A stretch of 34,128 bases of DNA from an uncultured Clostridia bacterium (GCA_947165755.1 CAMVBR010000005.1:1-34128); one strand, 5' to 3'. Positions 10,021 through 19,709 are shown, numbered from the stretch's first letter. Notes: generated by a model not told the origin, from the letters alone. A program made the numbers and translations.

Positions 10021-10749
10021 TCAAATCAGCCACTTATATCCCACGCCCCATATCGTTGTAAGATGCTTCGGGGAAGAGGGATCGTCCTCCAGCTTCATGC
10101 GAAGACGCCGTATGTTTACGTCAACCACTTTTTCATCGCCGTAATACATACTGCCCCATACGTGGTTCAGCAGTTCCGTTCGCTCCAGCGGCACGCCGGG
10201 GTGATTAAAGAAATACTCGATCAATTGAAATTCCACCTGTGTCAGTTCGATCGGAACGCCGCGTTTCGTCAGCGTCCGGCTTCTCAGGTTCAGCGTAAAA
10301 TCGCCAAGCTCAATAATATTGCTTTTTTCCCGGTTTTTTTCGGCAAATTCTTTGTTGACGGTTACTCTGCGGTAAATCGCGTCCACACGGGCCATAAGCT
10401 CCGACGGAGAAAACGGTTTGGTTACGTAATCGTCCGCTCCGACCAAAAGCCCGGTTACCTTATCCATCTCCTGCGTTTTAGCGGTAAGAATGATGATGCC
10501 GATCGTACTGTTTTTTTTGCGAAGCTGTTTGCATACCTCAAGCCCATCCATGATAGGCATCATGATATCCAATAGCGCGACATCGATATTTCCCCCGTAT
10601 TCATCATACAGCTTCAGCGCTTCTTCACCGTTTTCCGCTTCAAGCACGTCAAAACCGTTTCTTTTCAAATTGATCACTATAAATTCCCGGATCGAAGATT
10701 CATCTTCCGCAACAAGTATCCTTTTCAACGAAACATCCCCCTTATTCAA
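10021..10749 (-). CDS. Response regulator, OmpR/PhoB family
   Basis: Receiver domain (ILVAEDESSIREFI, DVALLDIMMPIMDGLEV, ILTAK) and winged helix (NHPGVPLERTELLNHVWG...VDVNIRRLRMKLEDDP). Confidence 0.96.
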   Translation of the reverse strand: MNKGDVSLKRILVAEDESSIREFIVINLKRNGFDVLEAENGEEALKLYDEYGGNIDVALLDIMMPIMDGLEVCKQLRKKNSTIGIIILTAKTQEMDKVTGLLVGADDYVTKPFSPSELMARVDAIYRRVTVNKEFAEKNREKSNIIELGDFTLNLRSRTLTKRGVPIELTQVEFQLIEYFFNHPGVPLERTELLNHVWGSMYYGDEKVVDVNIRRLRMKLEDDPSSPKHLTTIWGVGYKWLI

Positions 10750-12056
10750 TTAATGAGTTCAAGTAAGCTCTTGATATGTTTTTCCGTAAACAACGATACT
10801 TCAGGTTCTGTAATTATGATATTGAAAGCGGCTTCATGCGCGGCGAGAGGTACGAATTGCACGGAAAACAACGGAGAGGCATTCTCATCACGCGTAAACA
10901 TCTGCAGCATCATCTCCGTTGCGTCATAAGAAGCCACGTATTCATCGAGGAACTCATCGGTCCGGAATCGAAATTGCGCGTCCGGCGCATAGAAATACGA
11001 TACGTTCAAAGGCAAAAGCTCGTTGTCTTGTCTTTTGGTGAATTCGATCACGCTCATCGGCAAAGAGTTTTCAGCCTCCGGATACTGTACGGTCGCACCG
11101 TCCCATTCACGCTGCACAGGCACCTCAACGATTCGGTCGTTATCGATATCGGCACAGTACACCTGCGTATTGCGAACGGTTAGCTCTGAAAGCTCAGCCC
11201 CGCCGGCATTTACCATTCTTGAGAACAGCGCCTTTTCCGTGTCGTAATAAAAGATCTCCGTCATGTAGGTTCCATCCGCATTGACACAGTCAACATACAA
11301 AGTACATCTGAGCACTCTGATATCGTAGCTGATCTTCAACGGAAGATTGACCGACTGATGCAGTGACAGCTCGCAAACGAAATGAAACGCATCGTCGGAC
11401 GGATCCATTTTTATGAGGTTGACCTTAAACGGCTGTTCCGCATCGGAGCTGTTATCCATAAGATACATCAATTCCAACAGACCGTCATCGTCGAAATCAA
11501 GGATCAGATAGTCAACCAGAGGAATTACAGACAGCTGTTTTAACTGCTGAACGTCATCGAGCAAAGACGTCTTATAAAGAGAGAGCGTCTTACTCCGTCT
11601 TGAATCGGAAACCGTCCAGCAAACCGCCACTTCATAAGAGGCGTCCTGATCGAACTGATAAAATGCGACCGAATACACCTCGCTGCCGTTCCCCGTGATA
11701 TCACCGGCGGAATACCAGTTCTCACCGTCAAATTTCAACAGATGCATATGCGCTTCATTCGGTGATTCTTTCTTCGCGTAAAACACAAGCGTATCATCGG
11801 TTCCATCCGCATCGACGTCATATTGCACAAACGCGGTACGATAATCACCGGCGATCGGGCTGATGAACATAACGTCTTTATTTACCGCGGCTTCAAAGGC
11901 CTTTTCGATCAAAGCGTTTTCTCCGGTCAGCTTCGGCGGACGGATCAGGGACTCAACAGTGAACGCCTGAAAGAAAGAGCACGACGTCAGCAGCAAAGCC
12001 GCGCACAAAAGGATTGTAAGCGTTGTAATACGCGCGCCGTGTCGGATCGCTTTCAT
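10746..12056 (-). CDS. Putative lipoprotein with FG-GAP/VCBS-like DxDxDG repeats, function unknown
   Basis: Signal peptide with lipobox LLTSC (Cys26). Acidic loops DVDADGTDD, QFDQDASYE, DFDDDGLLE and DIDNDRIVE. Overlaps the response regulator by 4 bp. Confidence 0.75.
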   Translation of the reverse strand: MKAIRHGARITTLTILLCAALLLTSCSFFQAFTVESLIRPPKLTGENALIEKAFEAAVNKDVMFISPIAGDYRTAFVQYDVDADGTDDTLVFYAKKESPNEAHMHLLKFDGENWYSAGDITGNGSEVYSVAFYQFDQDASYEVAVCWTVSDSRRSKTLSLYKTSLLDDVQQLKQLSVIPLVDYLILDFDDDGLLELMYLMDNSSDAEQPFKVNLIKMDPSDDAFHFVCELSLHQSVNLPLKISYDIRVLRCTLYVDCVNADGTYMTEIFYYDTEKALFSRMVNAGGAELSELTVRNTQVYCADIDNDRIVEVPVQREWDGATVQYPEAENSLPMSVIEFTKRQDNELLPLNVSYFYAPDAQFRFRTDEFLDEYVASYDATEMMLQMFTRDENASPLFSVQFVPLAAHEAAFNIIITEPEVSLFTEKHIKSLLELIN

Positions 12057-12072
12057 AAAGACTCCTTCAATA

Positions 12073-13362
12073 TCAATCGTCCACCTGAATTTCTACGGTA
12101 TAATCTCCCCTGACCCAGCTGTCGGTCAACGTTCTCAATATTACCTTTACGGGAACGATATTTACACCTTTTTCCAATTCGATCCCATCCAGCACGGGAA
12201 CCGCATAGGCTTCGGAATTGGCGATCGTATCCACCGAATCCGCAGGGCCGATCACCTGCACCGAAGAGATCGTGCTTGTAAGAAGCTTTGCGCCCTCGGG
12301 CAATTTAAGATCATCTGTGGAAACCGCGATCTCAAGCCAGCGTTTGTGAAGATCTGAAAAGTCTACGCTGACGGTAAAATCCTTCACACCGTTATTGAAA
12401 GTATACGGCGTATCTTCCGCCGCAAACACAAAGGTATTCACCGTATTGTTGATTTCGGAGAAATCGATCGTACCAACCACAAGCGCTTCCCCGTCGGGCA
12501 TCTGGCTCTCCCCCGTGATCATCGTCATGGAAACGTTTTCGGGCGATATCTTATATTCAATGCCGTCGGCACGGTAATCCTTCGGAATGTTCGTAAAGTT
12601 AACGGAAGTCTTATAGTCCGCCGTATAAGTAATGGGTACGGTCACGTAAACCGGCGCGTCGTCCTTCGGGAATACATTCGTCAAAACCGCATTGTCGTTG
12701 GCGCCGGAGATCACAACGTTGGCGGTAAACGTTTCGGTAGACGTCATCTCTTTATCAAGCTCCACAACGGCTTTGACGGAAGTCACACGGCTGATCTCCA
12801 GCGCAGGCCCCTGCAGCACAACATTGTCGCTGCTGATTCTGGGATTTTCGCGGGAATAGCCCTCCGGAAGCTTGTACCCGGCAAGCTCGATGATCTCATC
12901 CGTAAGCGCAAACTCTTTTTCCACAAGCTCATCCACATAAACCGAAACGGTGGATTTTGAATAATTCACGACCTCGGCAACGCCGTCCTCAACCGTCACG
13001 GTTATCGGCAGCGCATAAGTGCCTGCGGACGCAACAGAAGCAAAAGAAACCGTAGCGCTGATCTTATTCACAAAATCAGAGTCATTCACGAGATAACTCT
13101 TTCCTTTTACGGTAACGTCAATATAATACTCATCGTCGCCGAATATCTTCAGGTTGTTGTTTGAAGGAAGCGATCCCTCATAATTCAGCTGCACTTTGAT
13201 ATTTGCGAATGATTTTTCCACTTCCGTCGTCTGGAACATGGAAACGCCGCACCAAAGGATCACCGCGATAACCAAAGAAAAACCAAGCACAAACCAATTA
13301 TTGTCAAAAAGTCTGGAAATAATGCTGCGCTTTCCCGCAGATCTATCATTCGTTTTCGCCAT
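12073..13362 (-). CDS. cdaR: YbbR-domain protein, CdaA regulator (CdaR)
   Basis: N-terminal TM (NNWFVLGFSLVIAVILWCGVSMF) then repeated YbbR-like domains, directly after cdaA. Start set at ATG 13362 (RBS GGAGGAG); ORF track begins upstream at 13593. Confidence 0.88.
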   Translation of the reverse strand: MAKTNDRSAGKRSIISRLFDNNWFVLGFSLVIAVILWCGVSMFQTTEVEKSFANIKVQLNYEGSLPSNNNLKIFGDDEYYIDVTVKGKSYLVNDSDFVNKISATVSFASVASAGTYALPITVTVEDGVAEVVNYSKSTVSVYVDELVEKEFALTDEIIELAGYKLPEGYSRENPRISSDNVVLQGPALEISRVTSVKAVVELDKEMTSTETFTANVVISGANDNAVLTNVFPKDDAPVYVTVPITYTADYKTSVNFTNIPKDYRADGIEYKISPENVSMTMITGESQMPDGEALVVGTIDFSEINNTVNTFVFAAEDTPYTFNNGVKDFTVSVDFSDLHKRWLEIAVSTDDLKLPEGAKLLTSTISSVQVIGPADSVDTIANSEAYAVPVLDGIELEKGVNIVPVKVILRTLTDSWVRGDYTVEIQVDD

Positions 13363-14281
13363 TATCAGTCTCCTCCTTCGCAGTATTTTCTGCAGAAGTT
13401 GTTTCAATTGAGGCAGGTTCCGCAGACCTTTTTTCTTTCTTTTTCTTTTTGTCTTTTTGTTTTTCATCAACGGCAGGAAGCAGATAAGAACCGAGCAGCT
13501 CACGCAATTCACTGTCGGTGACGCCGCGGCGAAGGGTTCCTTCCACGGCAATAGAGATAATGCCGGTTTCTTCGCTGGTAACAACGGCAACACAGTCTGA
13601 ATTCAGGCTGGCCTCGAGCGCCGCTCTGTGCCTCGTACCCACGTTTTCATTGATCACGCGATCATTCTTCATGGGAACAACACATCTTGCGGCAACGATT
13701 CTGCCGTTGCGTATGATCACGGCGCCGTCGTGCAGCGGCGCTTTGGGATAAAAGATGCTGCAGATCATTTCATAACTGGTTTCGCTGTCGATCATCACCG
13801 CCTGCTTCATAAGATCGCCGAGCAGGGTTTCTCTTTGGAACAGAATGAGCGAGCCTACCTTGTTCCTGCTCATTGCGCCGCAGGCGCGGCATACACAGTT
13901 GATGGCGTCCAGCTCCGCCTCTTCCGTTTTTCTGCTTAAAAACGGAAGCCGCCGACCGAAGCTTCGGGTGCCCATATGTTCCAGAGCCTGACGGATCTCG
14001 CCGGAAAACAAGATCACCACAATGATAATGATATCGTTCAGTAATCTGTTAAAAATATATGAGCTCGCCGACATATTCAGGATCGAAACGAGTCCATACA
14101 CAATGGCAACCAGAATGATGCCTTTCACCACCTGGATCGACTGTGTTTTTCTGAGCTGCACGATCACGGCATACACCAGCAGCGCGACCAGCAGAATATC
14201 CAATATATCCGGTATAAAATGAAAATTCAAAAAAACGTCCTTCAGTCGAAGAAAGAAAGTCTGTATTGTCTCAGCAAACAT
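13346..14281 (-). CDS. cdaA: Diadenylate cyclase CdaA (DAC domain)
   Basis: N-terminal TMs, IRQALEHMG, DAC catalytic motifs APLHDGAVII and GTRHRAALE. Confidence 0.96.
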   Translation of the reverse strand: MFAETIQTFFLRLKDVFLNFHFIPDILDILLVALLVYAVIVQLRKTQSIQVVKGIILVAIVYGLVSILNMSASSYIFNRLLNDIIIIVVILFSGEIRQALEHMGTRSFGRRLPFLSRKTEEAELDAINCVCRACGAMSRNKVGSLILFQRETLLGDLMKQAVMIDSETSYEMICSIFYPKAPLHDGAVIIRNGRIVAARCVVPMKNDRVINENVGTRHRAALEASLNSDCVAVVTSEETGIISIAVEGTLRRGVTDSELRELLGSYLLPAVDEKQKDKKKKKEKRSAEPASIETTSAENTAKEETDNGENE

Positions 14282-14296
14282 ACATTACACCACCGA

Positions 14297-14791
14297 TTAT
14301 ATTTTTTTCTTTAATAAAACCACCGCATGCGCGCATATCCCTTCAAGCGCACCGGTAAATCCAAGGCCTTCCTCCGTTGTTGCCTTCACGCTTACGTTAT
14401 CCGCGGAGGTTCGGCAGGCCTGCGCAATGTTATTGCGCATCTGTTCCGTATACGGCGATAATTTCGGTTTCTGCGCGATCACGGTCGCATCGATATTTGC
14501 GATCATATACCCTTTTGCTTCAACCATGCTGAAACACGCATGAAGAAGCCTCAGGCTATCCGCATTTTCATAGGCGGGATCCGTGTCGGGAAAATGTTTT
14601 CCGATATCTCCCAGCGCCATCGCCCCAAGAAGCGCGTCGGAAATCGCGTGCAGGAGAACGTCTGCGTCAGAGTGTCCGAGAAGACCGAGCGCGTAATCGA
14701 TTTTTACGCCGCCGAGCACCAGCGCTCTGTTTTCGGCAAATCTGTGTACGTCATACCCGTGACCGATACGATACATTCCCGCATCCATCAT
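14297..14791 (-). CDS. ispF: 2-C-methyl-D-erythritol 2,4-cyclodiphosphate synthase
   Basis: [44 protein letters not shown]. Confidence 0.97.
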   Translation of the reverse strand: MMDAGMYRIGHGYDVHRFAENRALVLGGVKIDYALGLLGHSDADVLLHAISDALLGAMALGDIGKHFPDTDPAYENADSLRLLHACFSMVEAKGYMIANIDATVIAQKPKLSPYTEQMRNNIAQACRTSADNVSVKATTEEGLGFTGALEGICAHAVVLLKKKI

Positions 14792-16077
14792 GACTTTATA
14801 CCGAGCAGCGCTTCACAAGCGGCGATTTTAACGGCCGCGCATAAAATGTGCGCTGCGGTTTTCAGCTCTTCCACACTCGGGCAGGAAGGAGCGATCCGGA
14901 TATTCGCGTCATTGGGATCAACGCCGTAAGGATATGTAGCCCCCACACCCGTAAGGGTAAGCCCGCATTCGAGGCAAAGCTTGCCGACGTATTTCGCGGA
15001 GCCGGTGTTTACGTTGAGGCTGATAAAATAGCCGCCGCGCGGAGAATTGAAGGATGCGATCTCAAGCCCGTCGAGCTCGGCATGCAGAATATCCAGCACC
15101 GCGTCAAACTTCGGCCGCAGGATGGCGGCGTGTTTTTCCATTTGCGCCTGAATATCGGCAACGGAATGATAAAGCCTGCAATGCCGGAGCTGATTGATTT
15201 TATCGTAGCTGATGATCTGCAGAGACAAACGCTCTTTGATCTCCTTTAACGTGTCTCCGAAAGCGGCGATCGCCGAGACCCCCGCGCCGGCAAAGGTAAT
15301 TTTGGAAGTGGAGGATACGGCGAAGAATCTGTTTTGCGTGCCGTATTTTTCCGCCAGGGTGAATACGTTTGCAAGCTCGTCCTTTTCCTCGTAAAGATCG
15401 TGAACGATATACGCCTCGTCCCAAATCACTCTGAAATCCGGCGCCGCGGTATGCATGGCGGCAATTCGTTCAACGGTTTCGGGAGAATAGGTGATTCCAT
15501 CCGGGTTGGAATATTTCGGAACGCAGAACATCCCCTTCACCGACGGGTCTTTCACGATCTCCTCGATCCTATCCATATCCGGCCCCGTCGGCGTCATGGG
15601 AACGCTGATCATCTTAAGCCCGAAATGCTCGGCGATCGCAAAGTGCCTGTCGTAACCGGGAACGATCGCAATAAACTTTCGATTTTCATCAAAGATCCAG
15701 GGATCGCACCCGCCCGTGCCGTGGGTACAGCACTGCGAAATAAAATCATACATAAGATTCAGGCTGGAAGCACCCGCTGCGATCACGTTATCCGCAGGAA
15801 CCCCCATCATTTCGCCAAAGAGAGCACGGCATTCGGGGATCCCGCATAAACCGCCGTAATTTCTCACGTCGCTTCCGTCGGCGGCAAAATATCCCATTTG
15901 AGCGCCGGTAAGATTTAACAGATCATCGGAAAGATCGAGCTGCTGCGCAGAGGGTTTTCCCCGGGCCATATTGATCGAAACGCCCTTCTCCCGATAGGCG
16001 GAATACTGCTGCTTTGCTTCGTTATAAAAAGCCTGCAATTCATCGATTGACAGGCCGGAAATACGTTTCATTGTCAT
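14788..16077 (-). CDS. PLP-dependent aminotransferase, probable aspartate aminotransferase subgroup Ic (MocR-type aminotransferase fold)
   Basis: [56 protein letters not shown] (PLP Lys region). Confidence 0.88.
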   Translation of the reverse strand: MTMKRISGLSIDELQAFYNEAKQQYSAYREKGVSINMARGKPSAQQLDLSDDLLNLTGAQMGYFAADGSDVRNYGGLCGIPECRALFGEMMGVPADNVIAAGASSLNLMYDFISQCCTHGTGGCDPWIFDENRKFIAIVPGYDRHFAIAEHFGLKMISVPMTPTGPDMDRIEEIVKDPSVKGMFCVPKYSNPDGITYSPETVERIAAMHTAAPDFRVIWDEAYIVHDLYEEKDELANVFTLAEKYGTQNRFFAVSSTSKITFAGAGVSAIAAFGDTLKEIKERLSLQIISYDKINQLRHCRLYHSVADIQAQMEKHAAILRPKFDAVLDILHAELDGLEIASFNSPRGGYFISLNVNTGSAKYVGKLCLECGLTLTGVGATYPYGVDPNDANIRIAPSCPSVEELKTAAHILCAAVKIAACEALLGIKS

Positions 16078-16107
16078 CGCTCCAAAGATAGTTATGCATT
16101 TTGATAT

Positions 16108-16136
16108 ATAATAACATAGAAGTACTGTAATTACAA
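16108..16136 (-). promoter_or_regulatory. Candidate sigma-A promoter for the aspC-like to priA gene string
   Basis: Minus strand: -35 TTGTAA (16131-16136), 17-bp spacer, -10 TATTAT (16108-16113); AT-rich UP-like region upstream. Confidence 0.5.
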
Positions 16137-16174
16137 TATTTTTTTTATAATTATTAATAATTTATTAATAATTA

Positions 16175-16203
16175 AGCCGTCCCGCCAAAACTGCGAAACG
16201 GCT
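16175..16203 (-). terminator. Rho-independent terminator downstream of der
   Basis: Minus strand AGCCGTTTCGC-AGTTTTG-GCGGGACGGCT, 11-bp stem with G-U pairs, followed by TAATTATTAATAAATT. Confidence 0.7.
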
Positions 16204-16207
16204 GTGT

Positions 16208-17524
16208 TCAAGATCTTTCTCTGATGATATATCTCGTTGGCGTTCCTTCAAGACCAAACACCTCACGAATGCGGTTGTCGATATATCTTTGATAGCTGTA
16301 ATGGAATAAATCCTTTTTGTTGACGAAAACAACGAACGTGGGCGGGCGCGTGGAGGTCTGCGTCATATAATAGATCTTCAAACGCTTTCCCTTATCCGTG
16401 GGCGGCTGCACCCTTGCCTCGGCCTCCGCAAGAACGGAATTCAATCGGCCGGTAGGAATACGCGTGGCGTTGGAATCATCAACGAACTTGATCAGTTCAT
16501 ACAGACGGTCCAACCGCTGACCGGTTTTTGCGGAGATGAAAATGATGGGCGCGTAAGACATGAATGAAAAATCATCCATCAGCTTTTTGCGGTAACCGTC
16601 CATGGTTTTTCCGTCTTTTTCATAAGCATCCCATTTATTGACGGCGATGATACAGGCCTTGCCGGCCTCATGCGCGATACCCGCAACTTTAGAATCCTGC
16701 TCCGTAAACCCTTCCAGCGCGTCGATCATGATCACGCATACGCTTGCACGCTCCACAGCCATAACCGCCCGCGCCACGCTGAAATGCTCGATCCGGTCGT
16801 CAACCTTCGATTTCCTGCGAAGTCCCGCGGTATCGATAAAAACGAATCTGCCGTGTTTATTCTCAACGATCGTATCAGAAGCATCCCGCGTGGTGCCGGC
16901 AATGTTTGATACGAGCATGCGCTCCTGGCCGCAAAGCGCGTTCACCAGTGAGGATTTTCCTACGTTCGGCTTGCCGATAATGGCAACCTTGATGCGGTCG
17001 TCCGCCTCCTCATCCTCCTGCGCCTCCGGAATATGCTTCAGCACTTCGTCAAGCAGATCACCGGTACCGTGCCCATGCACCGCAGAAACGGCGATCGGGT
17101 CGCCCAACCCCAGATTATAAAACTCATAAAATTCAACCGGCACGTCGCCTACGCCGTCGCATTTATTGACGCAAAGAATAATGGGTTTCCCGCTTTTCAG
17201 CAGCATATTCGCCACTTCACTGTCGTTTGCGGTAACGCCGCTTCGAAGGTCCGTTACAAGAATAATACAGTCCGCGCTCGAAATGGCAAGCTCCGCCTGA
17301 CGGCGCATCTGCGACAAAATAACGTCGTCGGAATACGGCTCGATACCGCCGGTATCCACAAGCAGAAAGCTGCGTCCGAGCCATTCGCAGTCCGCATATA
17401 AGCGGTCCCGCGTAACACCGGGACGGTCGTCCACAATGGCAAGACGCTGTCCGCACAGTTTATTGAACAAGGTGGACTTCCCCACGTTGGGGCGCCCCAC
17501 AATCGCAACGATCGGTTTTGACAT
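16208..17524 (-). CDS. der: Ribosome biogenesis GTPase Der (EngA)
   Basis: Two GTPase domains: VGRPNVGKSTLFNKLCG and IGKPNVGKSSLVNALCG; KH-like C-terminus. Start MSKPIVAIVG at 17524; ORF track begins at 17557. Confidence 0.97.
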   Translation of the reverse strand: MSKPIVAIVGRPNVGKSTLFNKLCGQRLAIVDDRPGVTRDRLYADCEWLGRSFLLVDTGGIEPYSDDVILSQMRRQAELAISSADCIILVTDLRSGVTANDSEVANMLLKSGKPIILCVNKCDGVGDVPVEFYEFYNLGLGDPIAVSAVHGHGTGDLLDEVLKHIPEAQEDEEADDRIKVAIIGKPNVGKSSLVNALCGQERMLVSNIAGTTRDASDTIVENKHGRFVFIDTAGLRRKSKVDDRIEHFSVARAVMAVERASVCVIMIDALEGFTEQDSKVAGIAHEAGKACIIAVNKWDAYEKDGKTMDGYRKKLMDDFSFMSYAPIIFISAKTGQRLDRLYELIKFVDDSNATRIPTGRLNSVLAEAEARVQPPTDKGKRLKIYYMTQTSTRPPTFVVFVNKKDLFHYSYQRYIDNRIREVFGLEGTPTRYIIRERS

Positions 17525-17565
17525 AGAAATCATTCTCAGCAAAGCTGAGCCTTTCAACCTATTTT

Positions 17566-18888
17566 TTAATCATGCAGGGAATAAAACAGATCCAGAAGAG
17601 CATCAGCGCTGCAATCCGCAACGATCGCCCGAACGCCAAGCTTTGCTTCCAGCTGCTCCAATGTAACGTCATCAAGAAATATGAGCTCTTCCCTGCTCTT
17701 AAACATCGCGGACGGAAAGAGCAATGTACGGAACCTACAGGGATGGGATAAGAAATAGTCGATGATATCTCCGCCGGTAAGAAGCCCCGCCACCGTAACG
17801 TCGGGGCCGAAGAACACGTTATCGATCCCAAACACTTCAATATCCGAATTCGGGAACTTGCGGCAAAACGCGCCCGCAAGCTCCGTTTGCAGCGAATACG
17901 CCGCTTTTCCCGTCACAAGCCCGAAACTCCGGTGCAGATCATCCGCAGAAAGCTGTTCCAGGCCGCCGTAAAATTCATGCTCCATATTCGCAAGCATCCC
18001 CACGCCGTTTTCCAACTGCGGAAAATCACCGTAATACGAGTAAGGCGGCAGCGGACGACAGGCAAGCTGATAGAATTCATCCGACGGATACGCGAGCTTA
18101 TCGCGGCCTAAAGCCGATAAAGCCGTATTAAACGCATCGATCGTATCGATAACGGCGCCTGCTTCCGCGGGAGAAAACTTACGGAGCGGACAAAGATTTT
18201 CCCGGTATTTCGTAAGGCCGACAGGAACCGCGGCAATGCTTTCCAGGCTTTTCAGTTCCTTCAGCTTTTGCAGAGAATAATCCAAGGCGGCGCCGTCGTT
18301 GATCCCGGGGCAAAGAACAAGCTGTACGTTGATTCGTATTCCCGCATCGGAAAATCGGTAAAGATACTTCAAAGACTCTCCCGCATTGGGGTTCTTCATC
18401 ATCCGAACACGAAGCTCGGGATCCATCGTGTGCACGGAGGCGTTGATCGGGCTTATATGCATTGAAATAATGCGATCCACATCATGCTCCGAAAGATTTG
18501 TCAGGGTGATATAATTCCCAAACAAAAAGGACAACCGCGCATCATCGTCCTTAAAATAGAGAGACGGGCGCAGCCCCTTCGGCAGCTGGTCTATAAAACA
18601 AAACACACATTTGTTTTTACAGCTGCGCTGTTTATCCATCAAGTACGTTTCAAAAGAGAGACCAAGCTCATCTGCGGTCTCCCGGATATGCGCTTTAATC
18701 CTCTTTTCTTTTCCGTCAGCCTTCCGGAATACCAAAACGAGCTTTTCGTCATCAGAATAAAAGCTGTAATCCAGAACATCGGAGATCTCATGCCCGTTGA
18801 TACTGAGAAGACTGTCGCCGGACCGTATCCCCTTACGGTAACACAGGGAGTGCTTTCGGACGTCAAAAATTGTTACAGCCAAGGTCAT
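17566..18888 (-). CDS. DUF512 family protein (PDZ-like plus radical SAM-like)
   Basis: PDZ-like start (RKGIRSGDSLLSINGHEI), CxxxCxxC (CKNKCVFCFIDQLPKGLR), C-terminal DUF512; paired with der. Exact start uncertain (18888 or the TTG a few codons later). Confidence 0.88.
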   Translation of the reverse strand: MTLAVTIFDVRKHSLCYRKGIRSGDSLLSINGHEISDVLDYSFYSDDEKLVLVFRKADGKEKRIKAHIRETADELGLSFETYLMDKQRSCKNKCVFCFIDQLPKGLRPSLYFKDDDARLSFLFGNYITLTNLSEHDVDRIISMHISPINASVHTMDPELRVRMMKNPNAGESLKYLYRFSDAGIRINVQLVLCPGINDGAALDYSLQKLKELKSLESIAAVPVGLTKYRENLCPLRKFSPAEAGAVIDTIDAFNTALSALGRDKLAYPSDEFYQLACRPLPPYSYYGDFPQLENGVGMLANMEHEFYGGLEQLSADDLHRSFGLVTGKAAYSLQTELAGAFCRKFPNSDIEVFGIDNVFFGPDVTVAGLLTGGDIIDYFLSHPCRFRTLLFPSAMFKSREELIFLDDVTLEQLEAKLGVRAIVADCSADALLDLFYSLHD

Positions 18889-18910
18889 ACTCCCTTCATA
18901 AACAGCAAAA

Positions 18911-18935
18911 AGGCGGGGAAGAAACTTTCCCACCT
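18911..18935 (-). terminator. Probable rho-independent terminator after rpmF
   Basis: Minus strand AGGTGGGAAAGTTTCTTCCCCGCC, imperfect stem, followed by TTTTTG. Confidence 0.55.
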
Positions 18936-18980
18936 ATGCTTTGCTTAACAAAAGCAGCTTAAATTTCGAAGGTTAAAAAA

Positions 18981-19163
18981 TCAGTCCTCAACCTCGATCA
19001 CCTTACGGCCATTGTAATAGCCACAGGCACGGCAAAGTCTGTGAGATTCCTTCAATTCTCCGCAGTTGGGGCACTTTTCGATGGAAGGCGCAGTAATCTT
19101 CCAAACGTTATTGCGTCTTTTATCTCTTCTTGCCTTTGAAACACGTCTTGCAGGTACAGCCAT
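18981..19163 (-). CDS. rpmF: 50S ribosomal protein L32
   Basis: 60 aa, MAVPARRVSKARRDKRRNNVWK...CPNCGELKESHRLCRACGYYNGRKVIE. Confidence 0.97.
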   Translation of the reverse strand: MAVPARRVSKARRDKRRNNVWKITAPSIEKCPNCGELKESHRLCRACGYYNGRKVIEVED

Positions 19164-19186
19164 TTCTGTTTCCTCCTAAATTACAA

Positions 19187-19657
19187 TCAAAGTAAATTTT
19201 TCAGGGCGTCCCATCTGGGGTCGGTCGGTTTTCTGCAGCCGCACTCGGTCTTATTGAGATCCGCGCCGCAAATACTGCATAGCCCTTTGCATGACTCCTT
19301 GCATAAAAACCTGAACGGCATAGCGAGAAAAATATCTTCGCTTACAAGGGCGTCAAGATCCAACCGCATATTTTCCACAACAATGTAAAAATCGTTATCT
19401 TCGTTTTCGGCGTGCGCGATCAGCTCGTGATCGATCTCCACATGAACGTCACGATGAATCGGCGCAGTGCATCTGGCGCAAACGGTGCTGAGTGTATACA
19501 CCGCATCCGCCGTCAAACGTACAATTCCGGTTTTGTTGAAGACCTTGCCCGTTACGTGCACGGGCGACGAGATCAATTCGTCTTCCAGCGTAAAATCGTA
19601 AGCGAACGACCTGCCGGCGCCTTCATTTCCGAAAATAGAGTCAAGTTCGATATACAC
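19187..19657 (-). CDS. DUF177 (YceD) family protein
   Basis: CARCTAPIHRDVHVEIDHEL and CKESCKGLCSICGADLNKTECGC; upstream of rpmF. GTG start at 19657 preferred (RBS GGAGG, 7 nt spacing); ORF track begins at 19690. Confidence 0.9.
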   Translation of the reverse strand: MYIELDSIFGNEGAGRSFAYDFTLEDELISSPVHVTGKVFNKTGIVRLTADAVYTLSTVCARCTAPIHRDVHVEIDHELIAHAENEDNDFYIVVENMRLDLDALVSEDIFLAMPFRFLCKESCKGLCSICGADLNKTECGCRKPTDPRWDALKNLL

Positions 19658-19709
19658 CGCTTTTCCTCCGAAAACGATTACGACTCCCATTGGGATAAAT
19701 GCAGATAAT

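Noticed and set aside
9919-10575. 218-aa plus-strand ORF
   Set aside because: Antisense to the response regulator and kinase.
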